In this document: positions 34,487 to 42,954 of the stretch, piece by piece | How positions within the stretch are numbered: position 1 is the stretch's first letter | Layout: each line of letters opens with the position of its first letter | NCBI GenBank assembly: GCA_030654695.1 | Contig: JAURWY010000006.1 | Location: 124,001-188,000 of the forward strand | Direction of reading: 5' to 3' | DNA: 64,000 nt | Origin: Polaromonas sp. | Lineage (GTDB): Bacteria; Pseudomonadota; Gammaproteobacteria; Burkholderiales; Burkholderiaceae_C | Position numbers and translations under genes: made by a program | The notes under the pieces: model-generated | Seen by the model: the letters and a program-made list of their open reading frames with translations, nothing else | Told to the model about the DNA's origin: nothing | Database searches by the model: none

Positions 34487-35071
34487 ATGCGAATTTCCGA
34501 AGCTTGCCTCGACCAACTTTTTTTCAAAGCCCGCACGGCCAACGGCTTCATCGACAAGCCAGTGCCTGCCGAGCTGCTGCAGCAGGTCTATGACATCGCC
34601 AAGATGGGCGCTACTTCGATGAACACGCAGCCTGCGCGCTACGTTTTCTTGAACTCGGCCGAGTCACGTCAGCGTCTGATCCCGGCGCTGTCTGCCGGCA
34701 ATGTCGATAAAACCAAGGTCGCACCTGTCACCGTCATCGTCGCCACCGACACGCGTTTTTACGAGCACATGCCCTTGGTCTGGCACAACCCGGGCGCCAA
34801 AGAAATGTTTGAAGGCAATAAGCCTATGGCCGATGGCACCGGCATTCGAAATAGCACCTTGAGCGGCGCTTATTTCATGATTGCCGCACGCGCTGTCGGC
34901 TTGGATTGCGGCCCGATGAGCGGTGTCGATTTGGCCAAGGTCAATGCCGAGTTTTTCCCGGACGGACGCTTGCAAGCCAACTTTCTGATCAACCTGGGTT
35001 ATGGCGACAACAGTAAGCTGTTTGACCGTAACCCGCGGCTCAGCTTTGAGCAAGCCTGCAGCGTTCTGTAA
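34487..35071 (+). CDS. Nitroreductase-family protein, RutE-like (malonic semialdehyde reductase type)
   Basis: A 194-residue FMN/NADPH-type flavoprotein that resembles E. coli RutE along its whole length: a R-T-x-N-G-F/W start, M-G-A-T-S-M-N-T-Q-P-A-R, T-V-I-V-A-T-D, the R-N-S-T-L-S-G-A-Y segment and the C-terminal L-I-N-L-G-Y-G-D-N-S-K-L with R-L-S-F-E-Q-A. In pyrimidine breakdown RutE reduces a toxic semialdehyde. Here it may reduce a semialdehyde, quinone or nitro group formed in the pathway. It is encoded just before the hydroxyquinol dioxygenase. Confidence 0.85.
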   Translation: MRISEACLDQLFFKARTANGFIDKPVPAELLQQVYDIAKMGATSMNTQPARYVFLNSAESRQRLIPALSAGNVDKTKVAPVTVIVATDTRFYEHMPLVWHNPGAKEMFEGNKPMADGTGIRNSTLSGAYFMIAARAVGLDCGPMSGVDLAKVNAEFFPDGRLQANFLINLGYGDNSKLFDRNPRLSFEQACSVL

Positions 35072-35127
35072 CGCCGTGATGTTGTGACGGCGTTCGCAGT
35101 GACGTAATTTAAAAACGGAGACATAGC

Positions 35128-36024
35128 ATGGCAGAACTTGAAGTCAAAGATTTGGCCCAAGCGGTGATTGAGCGCATGACGGAGTGCAAGGACCCGCGTT
35201 TCAAGCAGGTCATGACATCGCTCGTCAAGCACGTCCACTCATTCGTGCAGGAGGTGCAACTGACGCCTGATGAGTGGATGCAAACCATTGAATTCCTGAC
35301 CGCGGCCGGTCAGATGTGCGACGAAAAGCGCCAAGAATTCATTCTGCTGTCAGACACGCTGGGCGTCTCCATGGCCGTGGTCGGGATTGAGCAGGCCAAA
35401 GGCGCTGCTGCCGCGCTAAAGGCCAAGCCGACTGCGCTAAAGGCCACTGAAGCTACCGTGCTTGGTCCGTTTTTTTGGGAAGGTGCACCCGAGTTGGCTT
35501 TGGGTGCCGACATCACGGGCGACAGCTCGGGTACGCCGGCCTTCTACCACGGCCGCGTCACCGACACCTCGGGCCAACCGATTGCCAACTGCACCCTCGA
35601 TGTCTGGTCGGGTGATGGCGATGGCTTTTATGACTTGCAAAAAGGCCCGGATGCGCCGATGGCCCTGCGCGCCCGCTTTCACACCGATGCCGACGGCCAC
35701 TACCGCTTTTGGTCGATCAAACCGGCGTACTACCCGGTGCCTGATGATGGTCCGGTCGGCGGCATGTTGCGCCGCATGGGGCGCCATCCGAACCGGCCTG
35801 GCCACATGCACACCATGCTCAGCGCGCCCGGCTTTGAGCGCCTGATCACGCACCTGTTTGTCTCTGACAGCCCGTTCCTGGATTCCGATGCAGTCTTTGG
35901 CGTGCGCAACAGTCTGATCGTTGATTTCGAGGCCCATCCGGCGGGCACGGCGCCGGATGGTCGCGTCATGGCCACGCCTTTCCACACGGCGTACTACGAC
36001 TTCAAGCTCGTGCCTTCGGCCTGA
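35128..36024 (+). CDS. Hydroxyquinol 1,2-dioxygenase-type intradiol dioxygenase
   Basis: A 298-residue intradiol dioxygenase. A helical dimerisation domain (about 1-105) is followed by the beta-sandwich catalytic domain. The four iron ligands are intact: Tyr168, Tyr202, His226 and His228, with spacing (34, 24, 2) almost the same as I recall for the characterised hydroxyquinol enzyme. The P-V-P-D-D-G-P-V-G and G-R-H-P-N-R-P-G-H-M-H blocks favour hydroxyquinol over catechol. The product would be maleylacetate (via 3-hydroxymuconate), the substrate of the reductase encoded at 29902. The start has GGAG upstream. Confidence 0.92.
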   Translation: MAELEVKDLAQAVIERMTECKDPRFKQVMTSLVKHVHSFVQEVQLTPDEWMQTIEFLTAAGQMCDEKRQEFILLSDTLGVSMAVVGIEQAKGAAAALKAKPTALKATEATVLGPFFWEGAPELALGADITGDSSGTPAFYHGRVTDTSGQPIANCTLDVWSGDGDGFYDLQKGPDAPMALRARFHTDADGHYRFWSIKPAYYPVPDDGPVGGMLRRMGRHPNRPGHMHTMLSAPGFERLITHLFVSDSPFLDSDAVFGVRNSLIVDFEAHPAGTAPDGRVMATPFHTAYYDFKLVPSA

Positions 36025-36055
36025 GCGTTTTTCATTCCATCTCTGGAGATTCATT

Positions 36056-36853
36056 TTGAAAATTGGCAAGGCCACCCAACCCCGCTCAGCCATTTGCACC
36101 TCGAACGCCGACACGATTGTGGTGCGTGGTGCAGATCTTTCGCGTGACCTGATCGGGCACATCAATTTCGGTGACTATTTCTATTTGCTGGTGACCGGCC
36201 GCCGTGCTGATGCCGCGACCAGTGCCGTGCTGAATTCGACTTTGGTGGCAATTGCCGAGCACGGCTTGGTGCCCAGCGTCCAAGCCGCCCGCATGACCTT
36301 GGCCGCTGCGCCGGATGCGATGCAGGGCGCTGTGGCTGCTGGCCTGTTGGGTTCTGGTTCGGTGATTTTGGGTGCTTCTGAAACGGCCGGGCGTTTGTTT
36401 TTGGCGGTGGAAAAAGAAGCTGAGAAGCACGGCGGCGATCTGCACGCAGCGGCACGCACCGTGGTGGCCGATTTGCGTGCGCGCAAGTTGCCGATCGCCG
36501 GTTACGGTCACCCGGAACACAAGCGAAGCGATCCGCGTGCGGTCCGTTTGCTCGAAGTCTCACTTGAGGCGGGTGGTGGTCAGCGCTATGTCGAGATCGC
36601 CAAAGTGATTGAAGCCATCATTCCCGAGGTGGTTGGTAAAGAACTCCGGATGAATGTCTCTGGCGCGATTCCGGCGGTGCTGCTCGGCGTGGGTTTTCCG
36701 GTCAACGCACTCAAGGGCGTCCCCATGTTGGCGCGAACGGCCAGTCTGATTGCCCACTTGAATGAAGAGCTGGAAGATCCGATTGGGTTTGCGTTGTCGT
36801 ACCAAGCCACGCAAGGGCAGGAATATACCGGCGACATGCCTAAAGCAGGCTGA
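36056..36853 (+). CDS. Citryl-CoA lyase-like protein (short citrate synthase family)
   Basis: A 265-residue protein from a TTG start with GGAGA 6 nt upstream. It is much shorter than true citrate synthases (about 430) and matches the citryl-CoA lyase-like group: I-G-H-I-N-F-G-D-Y-F, a G-Y-G-H-P-E-H-K motif with the active-site histidine region, and V-S-G-A-I-P-A-V-L-L-G. It probably cleaves or forms a C-C bond in an acyl-CoA. The next gene is a CoA-transferase (7 nt apart), so a CoA-activated hydroxy-acid is the likely substrate (inference). Confidence 0.8.
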   Translation: MKIGKATQPRSAICTSNADTIVVRGADLSRDLIGHINFGDYFYLLVTGRRADAATSAVLNSTLVAIAEHGLVPSVQAARMTLAAAPDAMQGAVAAGLLGSGSVILGASETAGRLFLAVEKEAEKHGGDLHAAARTVVADLRARKLPIAGYGHPEHKRSDPRAVRLLEVSLEAGGGQRYVEIAKVIEAIIPEVVGKELRMNVSGAIPAVLLGVGFPVNALKGVPMLARTASLIAHLNEELEDPIGFALSYQATQGQEYTGDMPKAG

Positions 36854-36860
36854 ACGCGCG

Positions 36861-38039
36861 ATGGCTCAAGTTCTCGCCAACGTCAAGGTCGTCGAGCACG
36901 GCACCTTTATCACCGGGCCAGCGGCCTCCATGCTCTTGGCCGACTTGGGTGCCGACGTGGTGAAGGTCGAGTTGCCGGTGACCGGCGATCCGTTTCGGGC
37001 CTTTCAGGGTGAGTTGTACAGCCCGCATTTTCAGACCTATAACCGCAACAAACGCAGCATCACGCTGAACACCAAAGACGCGGCCGACTTGGCGCGCTTT
37101 GATGACTTGATCCGTGAAGCCGATGTCTACATTCAGAACTTCCGGCCCGGCGCGGCCGAGCAAATTGGGGCTGGACAAAAGCGATTGCAAAAGATCAATC
37201 CGCGTTTGATTTACTGCGCCATCAGCGGCTTCGGGCCGACCGGTCCGTACGCGGGTCGCCCAAGTTACGACACTGTGGCGCAAGCGACCAGCGGATTTTT
37301 AGGGTTGTTGATCAACCCGGCCAATCCGCGTGTGGTGGGCCCGGCGCTAGCCGATGCATTGACTGGGTTTTATGCGGCTTACGGCGTGCTTGGCGCTTTG
37401 CACGAAAGGCATGCCACCGGCATTGGTCGCAAAGTCGAGGTCTCCATGATGGAGGCCATGACGCACTTCAATCTGGACGCCTTCACGCATTTGTTTTCCG
37501 CCGATGAAGTCATGGGCCCGTTCAGCCGAGCCAGTGTGTCGCAGTCGTATGTGATGCAGTGCAGCGATGGTTTGTGGCTGGCGCTGCACATGTCCTCGCC
37601 GCCCAAATTCTGGCAAGGGCTGGCGACAGCGATGGAGCGTCACGATATTTTTGAAGACCCGCGCTTTGCCACGCGGCAAGCGCGCATCGAGAACCAAGAA
37701 GCGCTGATGCATGTGCTGGCCGCGACCTTCAAGTTGCGCTCGCGGGCGGAGTGGTGCGCCCGATTGGTGGCTGAAGACGTGCCGAACGCGCCGGTGTACA
37801 CCACCGCCGAGGTGCCGCAAGACCCGCAGGCGCAACACCTGCAGTTGTTTGTGGAGGCGCCGCACCCAGTTGCGGGCACCTTTAAGACGGTGCGCTCACC
37901 GGTGTCTTTTGACGGCGAGCGTTCGCTCCACATCACCGCGCCACCGCTGCTGGGTCAGCACAACGCAGAGTTCGCGCGTGGCTGGGCTGCCCGTGCGGCT
38001 TACCAGCAAACGCCGGCTGCCAACGAAAGCAAACTATGA
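36861..38039 (+). CDS. CaiB/BaiF-family (class III) CoA-transferase
   Basis: A 392-residue enzyme with the class III pattern: V-V-E-H-G-T-F-I-T-G-P near the N-terminus, A-D-L-G-A-D-V-V-K-V-E, N-R-N-K-R-S-I-T-L-N, F-R-P-G-A-A-E and the catalytic Asp165 in G-P-A-L-A-D-A. It transfers CoA between carboxylic acids without hydrolysis. The reading frame is open upstream, but the ATG at 36861 is the family start. It overlaps the next Bug gene by 4 nt. With the citryl-CoA lyase-like protein it may form a transfer-then-cleave pair for a branched or hydroxy dicarboxylate. Confidence 0.92.
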   Translation: MAQVLANVKVVEHGTFITGPAASMLLADLGADVVKVELPVTGDPFRAFQGELYSPHFQTYNRNKRSITLNTKDAADLARFDDLIREADVYIQNFRPGAAEQIGAGQKRLQKINPRLIYCAISGFGPTGPYAGRPSYDTVAQATSGFLGLLINPANPRVVGPALADALTGFYAAYGVLGALHERHATGIGRKVEVSMMEAMTHFNLDAFTHLFSADEVMGPFSRASVSQSYVMQCSDGLWLALHMSSPPKFWQGLATAMERHDIFEDPRFATRQARIENQEALMHVLAATFKLRSRAEWCARLVAEDVPNAPVYTTAEVPQDPQAQHLQLFVEAPHPVAGTFKTVRSPVSFDGERSLHITAPPLLGQHNAEFARGWAARAAYQQTPAANESKL

Positions 38040-39025
38040 ATTTATGCGCAAGCCGTCGCGCACGGGTCGCCGGTGTGTTAACTGCTGCGGGCCTTGGCTT
38101 GGGCGCGCTGCCAGCCTTGGCGCAAGACTACCCACTGCGACCCATCAAGCTGGTGGTGCCGTTTGGTCCTGGCACGACCACTGACATCATTTCGCGTGTC
38201 ATCGCCGAGGGTTTGAGCAAGCCGCTGGGGCAGCCGGTGGTGGTTGAAAACCGCGCCGGTGCGGGTGGTGTCATTGGCTCAGATCTGGTGGCCAAGGGGC
38301 CGGCAGATGGTTACACCATCGTCATGGGCACGGTCGGTACGCACGCCATCAACGCCACGTTGTTCAAGAAGTTGCCCTATGACCCGCTGAAGGATTTTGT
38401 CCCTGTGGCGTTTGCCGGTTACACGCCGACCTTGTTGGTGGTGGCCGCGAATTCACCGCTCAAGTCGGTGAAAGACTTGGCCGCCCAAGCCAGCCAACCT
38501 GGCAGCAAGGTGAGTTATGCATCGGCGGGCAACGGCACCTCAGGCCATTTGGCCGGCGAGTTGCTGAAGGCGCGCGTAGGTGGCGACATGGTCCACGTGC
38601 CCTACAAAGAAGGTGGTTTGGCCATGACCGACGTGATGGGAGGGCAGGTGCAGTTCATGTTCTACCACCCAGCGGCGGTCATGCCGCACATCAAGTCGGG
38701 CAAGCTGCGCACGCTCGGTGCGTCCAGCGCTAAACGCAGTGCGGCTGCACCCGATGTGCCGACCTTGGTCGAGCAAGGCGTGGCTGATTTTGACTTGGTG
38801 GCTTGGTTCATGATGTATGCCCCTGCCGCAACGCCAGCGCCTGTTTTGGCGCGTTTGCGGGACGCCGCCGCACAAGCTATGGCGAGTCCAGAAGTGATCG
38901 CCAAGCTCGGCTTGCAAGGTCTGGAGTTACGCAATATGAAGCCTGATGAACTCACCAGCTTTGGTCGGACTGAAATCACCAAGTGGGCTGACTTGGTCAA
39001 GCGCTCAGGGGCTCAAGTCGATTGA
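38036..39025 (+). CDS. Bug/TctC-family substrate-binding protein
   Basis: A 329-residue periplasmic protein with a signal peptide ending L-P-A-L-A-Q, then D-Y-P-L-R-P-I-K-L-V-V-P-F-G-P-G-T-T-T-D and V-V-V-E-N-R-A-G-A-G-G. Its ATG overlaps the CoA-transferase stop, so it is coupled to it. It is the fourth Bug protein of the catabolic locus and the fifth in the window. Confidence 0.92.
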   Translation: MNLCASRRARVAGVLTAAGLGLGALPALAQDYPLRPIKLVVPFGPGTTTDIISRVIAEGLSKPLGQPVVVENRAGAGGVIGSDLVAKGPADGYTIVMGTVGTHAINATLFKKLPYDPLKDFVPVAFAGYTPTLLVVAANSPLKSVKDLAAQASQPGSKVSYASAGNGTSGHLAGELLKARVGGDMVHVPYKEGGLAMTDVMGGQVQFMFYHPAAVMPHIKSGKLRTLGASSAKRSAAAPDVPTLVEQGVADFDLVAWFMMYAPAATPAPVLARLRDAAAQAMASPEVIAKLGLQGLELRNMKPDELTSFGRTEITKWADLVKRSGAQVD

Positions 39026-39087
39026 GAGGCGTTTCAAATTTAGTTGTATTTTTCCGCGGTTCTACATCAATATACAGGAGACAAACC

Positions 39088-40290
39088 ATGAAAATGACAA
39101 GAAGAATTTTGGTCGCTGTGACTGCCGTGGGGGCAGCCTTGACATTCACCGCAGCGGTGCAAGCGCAGACGCCCGGTCCGGTGCGCATCGGCAGCACGTT
39201 GGCTTTGACGGGCCCGCTGTCATCGACCGCCATGACGCACAAACTGGTCGGCGAAATTTATGTTGAGCAACTCAATGCCCGTGGTGGTTTGCTGGGCCGC
39301 AAGGTCGAGTGGACGGTGAAAGACGACCAGTCCAAACCGGAGTTGGCGCGCACGCTTTACGAACAACTGGTGACGTCAGACAAGGTCGATCTGCTGATGG
39401 GGCCTTACGCTACGGGTGCGATTTTGTCAGCCATGGGTGTGGCCCAGCGCTACAACAAAGTGCTGGTGCACCACACCTTCGGCATTCCATCGCTGGCCAA
39501 GTACGACATGCAGTTTCCAGCTTGGTCGTTAGGTTCTGATCCTGGTACCACCGTCCCCAACACGCTTTTTGATGCACTGGCAGCATCGCCCAAGCCGCCC
39601 AAAACGATTGCTATTGTCACCAGCAAATTTCCCTCGATTCACTTCATGTCGCTGGGCGGTCGTGAAGTGGCTAAAAAACGGGGGCTGACAGAAGTGTTGT
39701 TTCTGGAATGGGACTTTGGCAACCGGGATTTTGGACCGATTGCTGCACGCGTGAAAGATGCCAAGCCTGATCTGGTCTGGATCGGTGATATCGGCCTCGA
39801 AGGCAACATGCTGCTCGACGCGATGAAGAAGATTGATTACACGCCGCCGCTGCACTTTCACCTCTACCCGGCCCCAGGCCCGATGAGCAAAGCGGCTGAC
39901 GGCAACAACGCGCTGGCCGTGACGATTTTTGAAGAGCATGCGCCGTTCACCAACAACCCGGCAGCAGCCCAGTTCGTCAAAATTTTCAACGAGCGTGCGA
40001 CGCAGCTGAAATTGCCGGACACCAGTGTTGAAGTTCAGGCTGCTGCGTCTTACTCGGCTTGGCAGATTCTGGAAGCCGGTGTGCGCGGTGCCAACAGCTT
40101 TGACGATAAGGCTATCGCGGCCTGGCTGCGCAAAAACCGCGTTGAGACAATCCATGGGCGCCTGCGTTTTGACGGCCCTGGCAATTACGGCGACGACCTG
40201 ATGAAAATCAAGCAGGTGCAAAACGGCAAGTGGGCTGTGGTCTACCCTACACAGTTTGCGCCACCTGGCGTCAAGCTCCAAGTGAAGTAA
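39088..40290 (+). CDS. Branched-chain amino acid-type ABC transporter substrate-binding protein (LivK-like)
   Basis: A 400-residue periplasmic protein. The signal peptide ends A-V-Q-A-Q, followed by the family start V-R-I-G-S-T-L-A-L-T-G-P-L. An AGGAGA ribosome-binding site precedes the ATG at 39088, although the frame is open from 39022. It is the solute receptor for the permease and ATPases encoded directly downstream. In catabolic loci such systems often import aromatic acids rather than amino acids, which is likely here (inference). Confidence 0.93.
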   Translation: MKMTRRILVAVTAVGAALTFTAAVQAQTPGPVRIGSTLALTGPLSSTAMTHKLVGEIYVEQLNARGGLLGRKVEWTVKDDQSKPELARTLYEQLVTSDKVDLLMGPYATGAILSAMGVAQRYNKVLVHHTFGIPSLAKYDMQFPAWSLGSDPGTTVPNTLFDALAASPKPPKTIAIVTSKFPSIHFMSLGGREVAKKRGLTEVLFLEWDFGNRDFGPIAARVKDAKPDLVWIGDIGLEGNMLLDAMKKIDYTPPLHFHLYPAPGPMSKAADGNNALAVTIFEEHAPFTNNPAAAQFVKIFNERATQLKLPDTSVEVQAAASYSAWQILEAGVRGANSFDDKAIAAWLRKNRVETIHGRLRFDGPGNYGDDLMKIKQVQNGKWAVVYPTQFAPPGVKLQVK

Positions 40291-40308
40291 TCTGCAAAGG
40301 GGCCGCAG

Positions 40309-41166
40309 ATGAGTTTCCCAAGTTTTAATTTACTCGCCCAATCTATCCTGTCGGGGATTTTCATTGGCGGCCTGTACGGCCTGATTGGGTTGGGTCTGGG
40401 TCTGACCTGGGGCTTGCTGCGGCAGATCAATCTGGCTCATTTTGGGCTGGTGTTCCTAGCGGCTTACCTGAGTTACCACATGGCCACGGTGGGGCATGTG
40501 GATCCGCTGCTGACGTTGTTGATCTTGCCGCCACTGTTCTTTTTGATCGGCGTTGGCATGCAGTGGGTGTTGGCCCGTTTCAACATTTCGCCGTTCAATT
40601 CGCTGCTGGTGACTTTCGGCATCACAGTGGTGATTGAAAGTGGGATTCAGGCGGTTTGGACGGCCGATTACCGGCGGCTCGAAACGCACTACAACGACAT
40701 GAAATTCACTGTTGGCTCGCTTTACATCCCGGTGCCAGAACTTGTCACGTTGGTGTTGTCGGTCACGATTGCAATGCTGATCTGGGCCGCCATGCGCTAT
40801 ACCGACCTCGGCAAGGCGCTGCGGGCGATGGCCGAAGACGGGCAGATTGCCGCTGCTTTTGGTATCAATCAAAAAGGCATGTCGCTGATGCTAGCCGGTG
40901 TTTGTGCCGCGCTGGCGGCTGTGGCTGGCATTTGCCTGTCGTTGACCTTCACGCTGACACCCTCACAGATTTTTGCTTGGGTTGGTGTGGTCTTCGCGGC
41001 GGTCATGTTGGGTGGGCTGGGCAGTGCTGTCGGGCCCTTGATTGCCGGCATCATCATCGGTGTCAGCGAAGCCATCACCATGGCTGTGGCTTCGCCTTCG
41101 TGGGCGCCCATCGTGTCTTTTTCGCTGCTGATCTTGATGCTGTTGCTGCGCCCCGGAAAGATCTGA
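40309..41166 (+). CDS. livH: Branched-chain amino acid-type ABC transporter permease (LivH-like)
   Basis: A 285-residue inner-membrane protein with about eight hydrophobic segments. It has the LivH start (L-A-Q-S-I-L-S-G-I-F-I-G-G-L-Y-G-L-I-G-L-G-L), the conserved A-A-F-G-I-N coupling region around residue 183, and a final G-S-A-V-G-P-L-I-A-G loop. It is encoded 18 nt after the binding protein gene and 3 nt before the LivM-LivG fusion gene. Confidence 0.94.
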   Translation: MSFPSFNLLAQSILSGIFIGGLYGLIGLGLGLTWGLLRQINLAHFGLVFLAAYLSYHMATVGHVDPLLTLLILPPLFFLIGVGMQWVLARFNISPFNSLLVTFGITVVIESGIQAVWTADYRRLETHYNDMKFTVGSLYIPVPELVTLVLSVTIAMLIWAAMRYTDLGKALRAMAEDGQIAAAFGINQKGMSLMLAGVCAALAAVAGICLSLTFTLTPSQIFAWVGVVFAAVMLGGLGSAVGPLIAGIIIGVSEAITMAVASPSWAPIVSFSLLILMLLLRPGKI

Positions 41167-41169
41167 GAC

Positions 41170-42954
41170 ATGAATAAAACAGTCATCGGCATTTTGGCTG
41201 CCGGAGCGACGCTTGCGTGTGTCCCTTGGCTTGGCCTGCCGGCTTTCTACGAATCCTTTCTGTACCTGATTTGCCACTGGATGATCCTGGCTTTGTCATG
41301 GAATATCTTGTCGGGTTACTCGGGTTATTTTTCGTTTGGTCACGGCGCTTTTTTTGGCGTCGGCATGTACACCTCCGCCGGTCTGTCTGCCAATTTGAAT
41401 TGGCCTTTCTTATGGACACTGCCGGCCGCCGCTCTGTTGGCGGCGCTGCTGGGTCTGGCCTTGGGCGCTGTGGTGTTCAGGGTCAAAGCGGTGCGGGGTG
41501 AGTTGTTTGCTTTGCTGACGCTGGCCATCACGTTTGTGGTGGGCACGATTGTGCTGAACACCCGCATTGATGGCGGCCCCGGTATTTCCCTGAACGCAAC
41601 GCTGGTGCCCGCCATCGGACCGACAGCTTCGGCATCGCTTTACCTGATGGCGTTGGCCGCGGCTGTGTTGACGCTGTTGATCGCCTACAAGGTGCAGTCG
41701 TCGAAGCTGGGCACGGGTTTGTTCGCCATTCACGACGACGAAGACGTGGCGGAGGTCATGGGCGTACCGACCTTTCGCTACAAACTGTTGGCCTTTGGCT
41801 TGTCGTCGGCGCTGGCGGGTTTGGCGGGTGGCATCCATGCGCTGTTTGTGTCTTACGTGACAGCGGGTGATACCTTCACCATTGTGGTGCCGCTGACCGT
41901 GGTGCTGATGAGTGTGCTGGGCGGCACGCGCCACTGGGCGGGTCCGGCGGTGGGTGCGACGGTCATCACTTGCTTGCTGTATTTCTTCACGGCCGGCAAC
42001 AATCCAGTGGCAGGCAAAGCGGCCGTGGGCGTGATTTTGATTGTCGTGATTCTCTTCATGCCGAATGGCATTTTGGGTTTCTTTTTCAAGCGACGTGCCG
42101 CCACACAAGGGCTGGCTTCGGACGCCATGTCAATCCAAACATTAGAGGCGCAGCAGATCAAGCCGCTGCCAGTGGCTGCTGTGACAGCGCCTGCTGCGAA
42201 CTCTGTCGGCGTCACCGCTGTTGCGCCCAAGATCCTGCTGGGCGTGCGTGATCTTTCTAAAGCTTTCACGGGTGTGCAGGCGTTAGACAAAGTCAGCTTG
42301 CAGGTACATGAAGGTGAAATTCTCGGTCTGCTCGGCCCCAATGGTTCAGGTAAGTCGACCTTCATCAATGTGGTGAGTGGTCATTACGCAACCAGCGGCG
42401 GAGCGATTGTCTTTGCCGGTCAGCAACTCGCCGGCTTGCCCGCGCACCGGATTGCCCAAGCGGGCATTGCACGCACCTACCAGATCCCGCGGCCTTTTGC
42501 GCACATGAGTGTGCTGCAAAACGTGGCGCTGGTGGCCATGTTTGGCGGCGCTGCACTGGATCAGCGGCAGGCCACTTACGAAGCTTGGACTTGGTTAGAG
42601 TTCACCGGGCTCAAGGACAAGGCGAATGCTTTGCCGGACGATCTGAATTTACACCAACGCAAGTTTTTGGAGCTGACGCGGGCGCTGGCTTCACGGCCGC
42701 GACTGGTCTTGCTCGACGAGGTGCTGTCGGGACTGACGCCTGGCGAGATCAATGAGGCGATTGAATTGATTCGCAAGATCCGCGAGCGTGGCGCGACCAT
42801 CGTTTTTGTCGAACATGTGATGCGTGCCGTGATGGCGCTGGCTGACCGCGTGGCGGTGCTCAACCATGGCAAGTTGATCGCCATCGGTCCGGCCCAAGAC
42901 GTCATGCGCAATGCTGAAGTGGTTAGCGCTTACCTGGGAACGCCGCATGCTTGA
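41170..42954 (+). CDS. Fused LivM-LivG: ABC permease and ATPase in one chain
   Basis: A 594-residue fusion. Residues 1-310 form a LivM-type permease (S-W-N-I-L-S-G-Y-S-G-Y-F-S-F-G-H start, about nine hydrophobic segments). After a linker of about 40 residues, 355-594 form a LivG ATPase with Walker A G-P-N-G-S-G-K-S-T and Walker B L-V-L-L-D-E-V. The signature motif is degenerate, L-N-L-H-Q in place of L-S-x-G-Q. The start is 3 nt after livH, and the end overlaps livF by 8 nt. Confidence 0.93.
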   Translation: MNKTVIGILAAGATLACVPWLGLPAFYESFLYLICHWMILALSWNILSGYSGYFSFGHGAFFGVGMYTSAGLSANLNWPFLWTLPAAALLAALLGLALGAVVFRVKAVRGELFALLTLAITFVVGTIVLNTRIDGGPGISLNATLVPAIGPTASASLYLMALAAAVLTLLIAYKVQSSKLGTGLFAIHDDEDVAEVMGVPTFRYKLLAFGLSSALAGLAGGIHALFVSYVTAGDTFTIVVPLTVVLMSVLGGTRHWAGPAVGATVITCLLYFFTAGNNPVAGKAAVGVILIVVILFMPNGILGFFFKRRAATQGLASDAMSIQTLEAQQIKPLPVAAVTAPAANSVGVTAVAPKILLGVRDLSKAFTGVQALDKVSLQVHEGEILGLLGPNGSGKSTFINVVSGHYATSGGAIVFAGQQLAGLPAHRIAQAGIARTYQIPRPFAHMSVLQNVALVAMFGGAALDQRQATYEAWTWLEFTGLKDKANALPDDLNLHQRKFLELTRALASRPRLVLLDEVLSGLTPGEINEAIELIRKIRERGATIVFVEHVMRAVMALADRVAVLNHGKLIAIGPAQDVMRNAEVVSAYLGTPHA

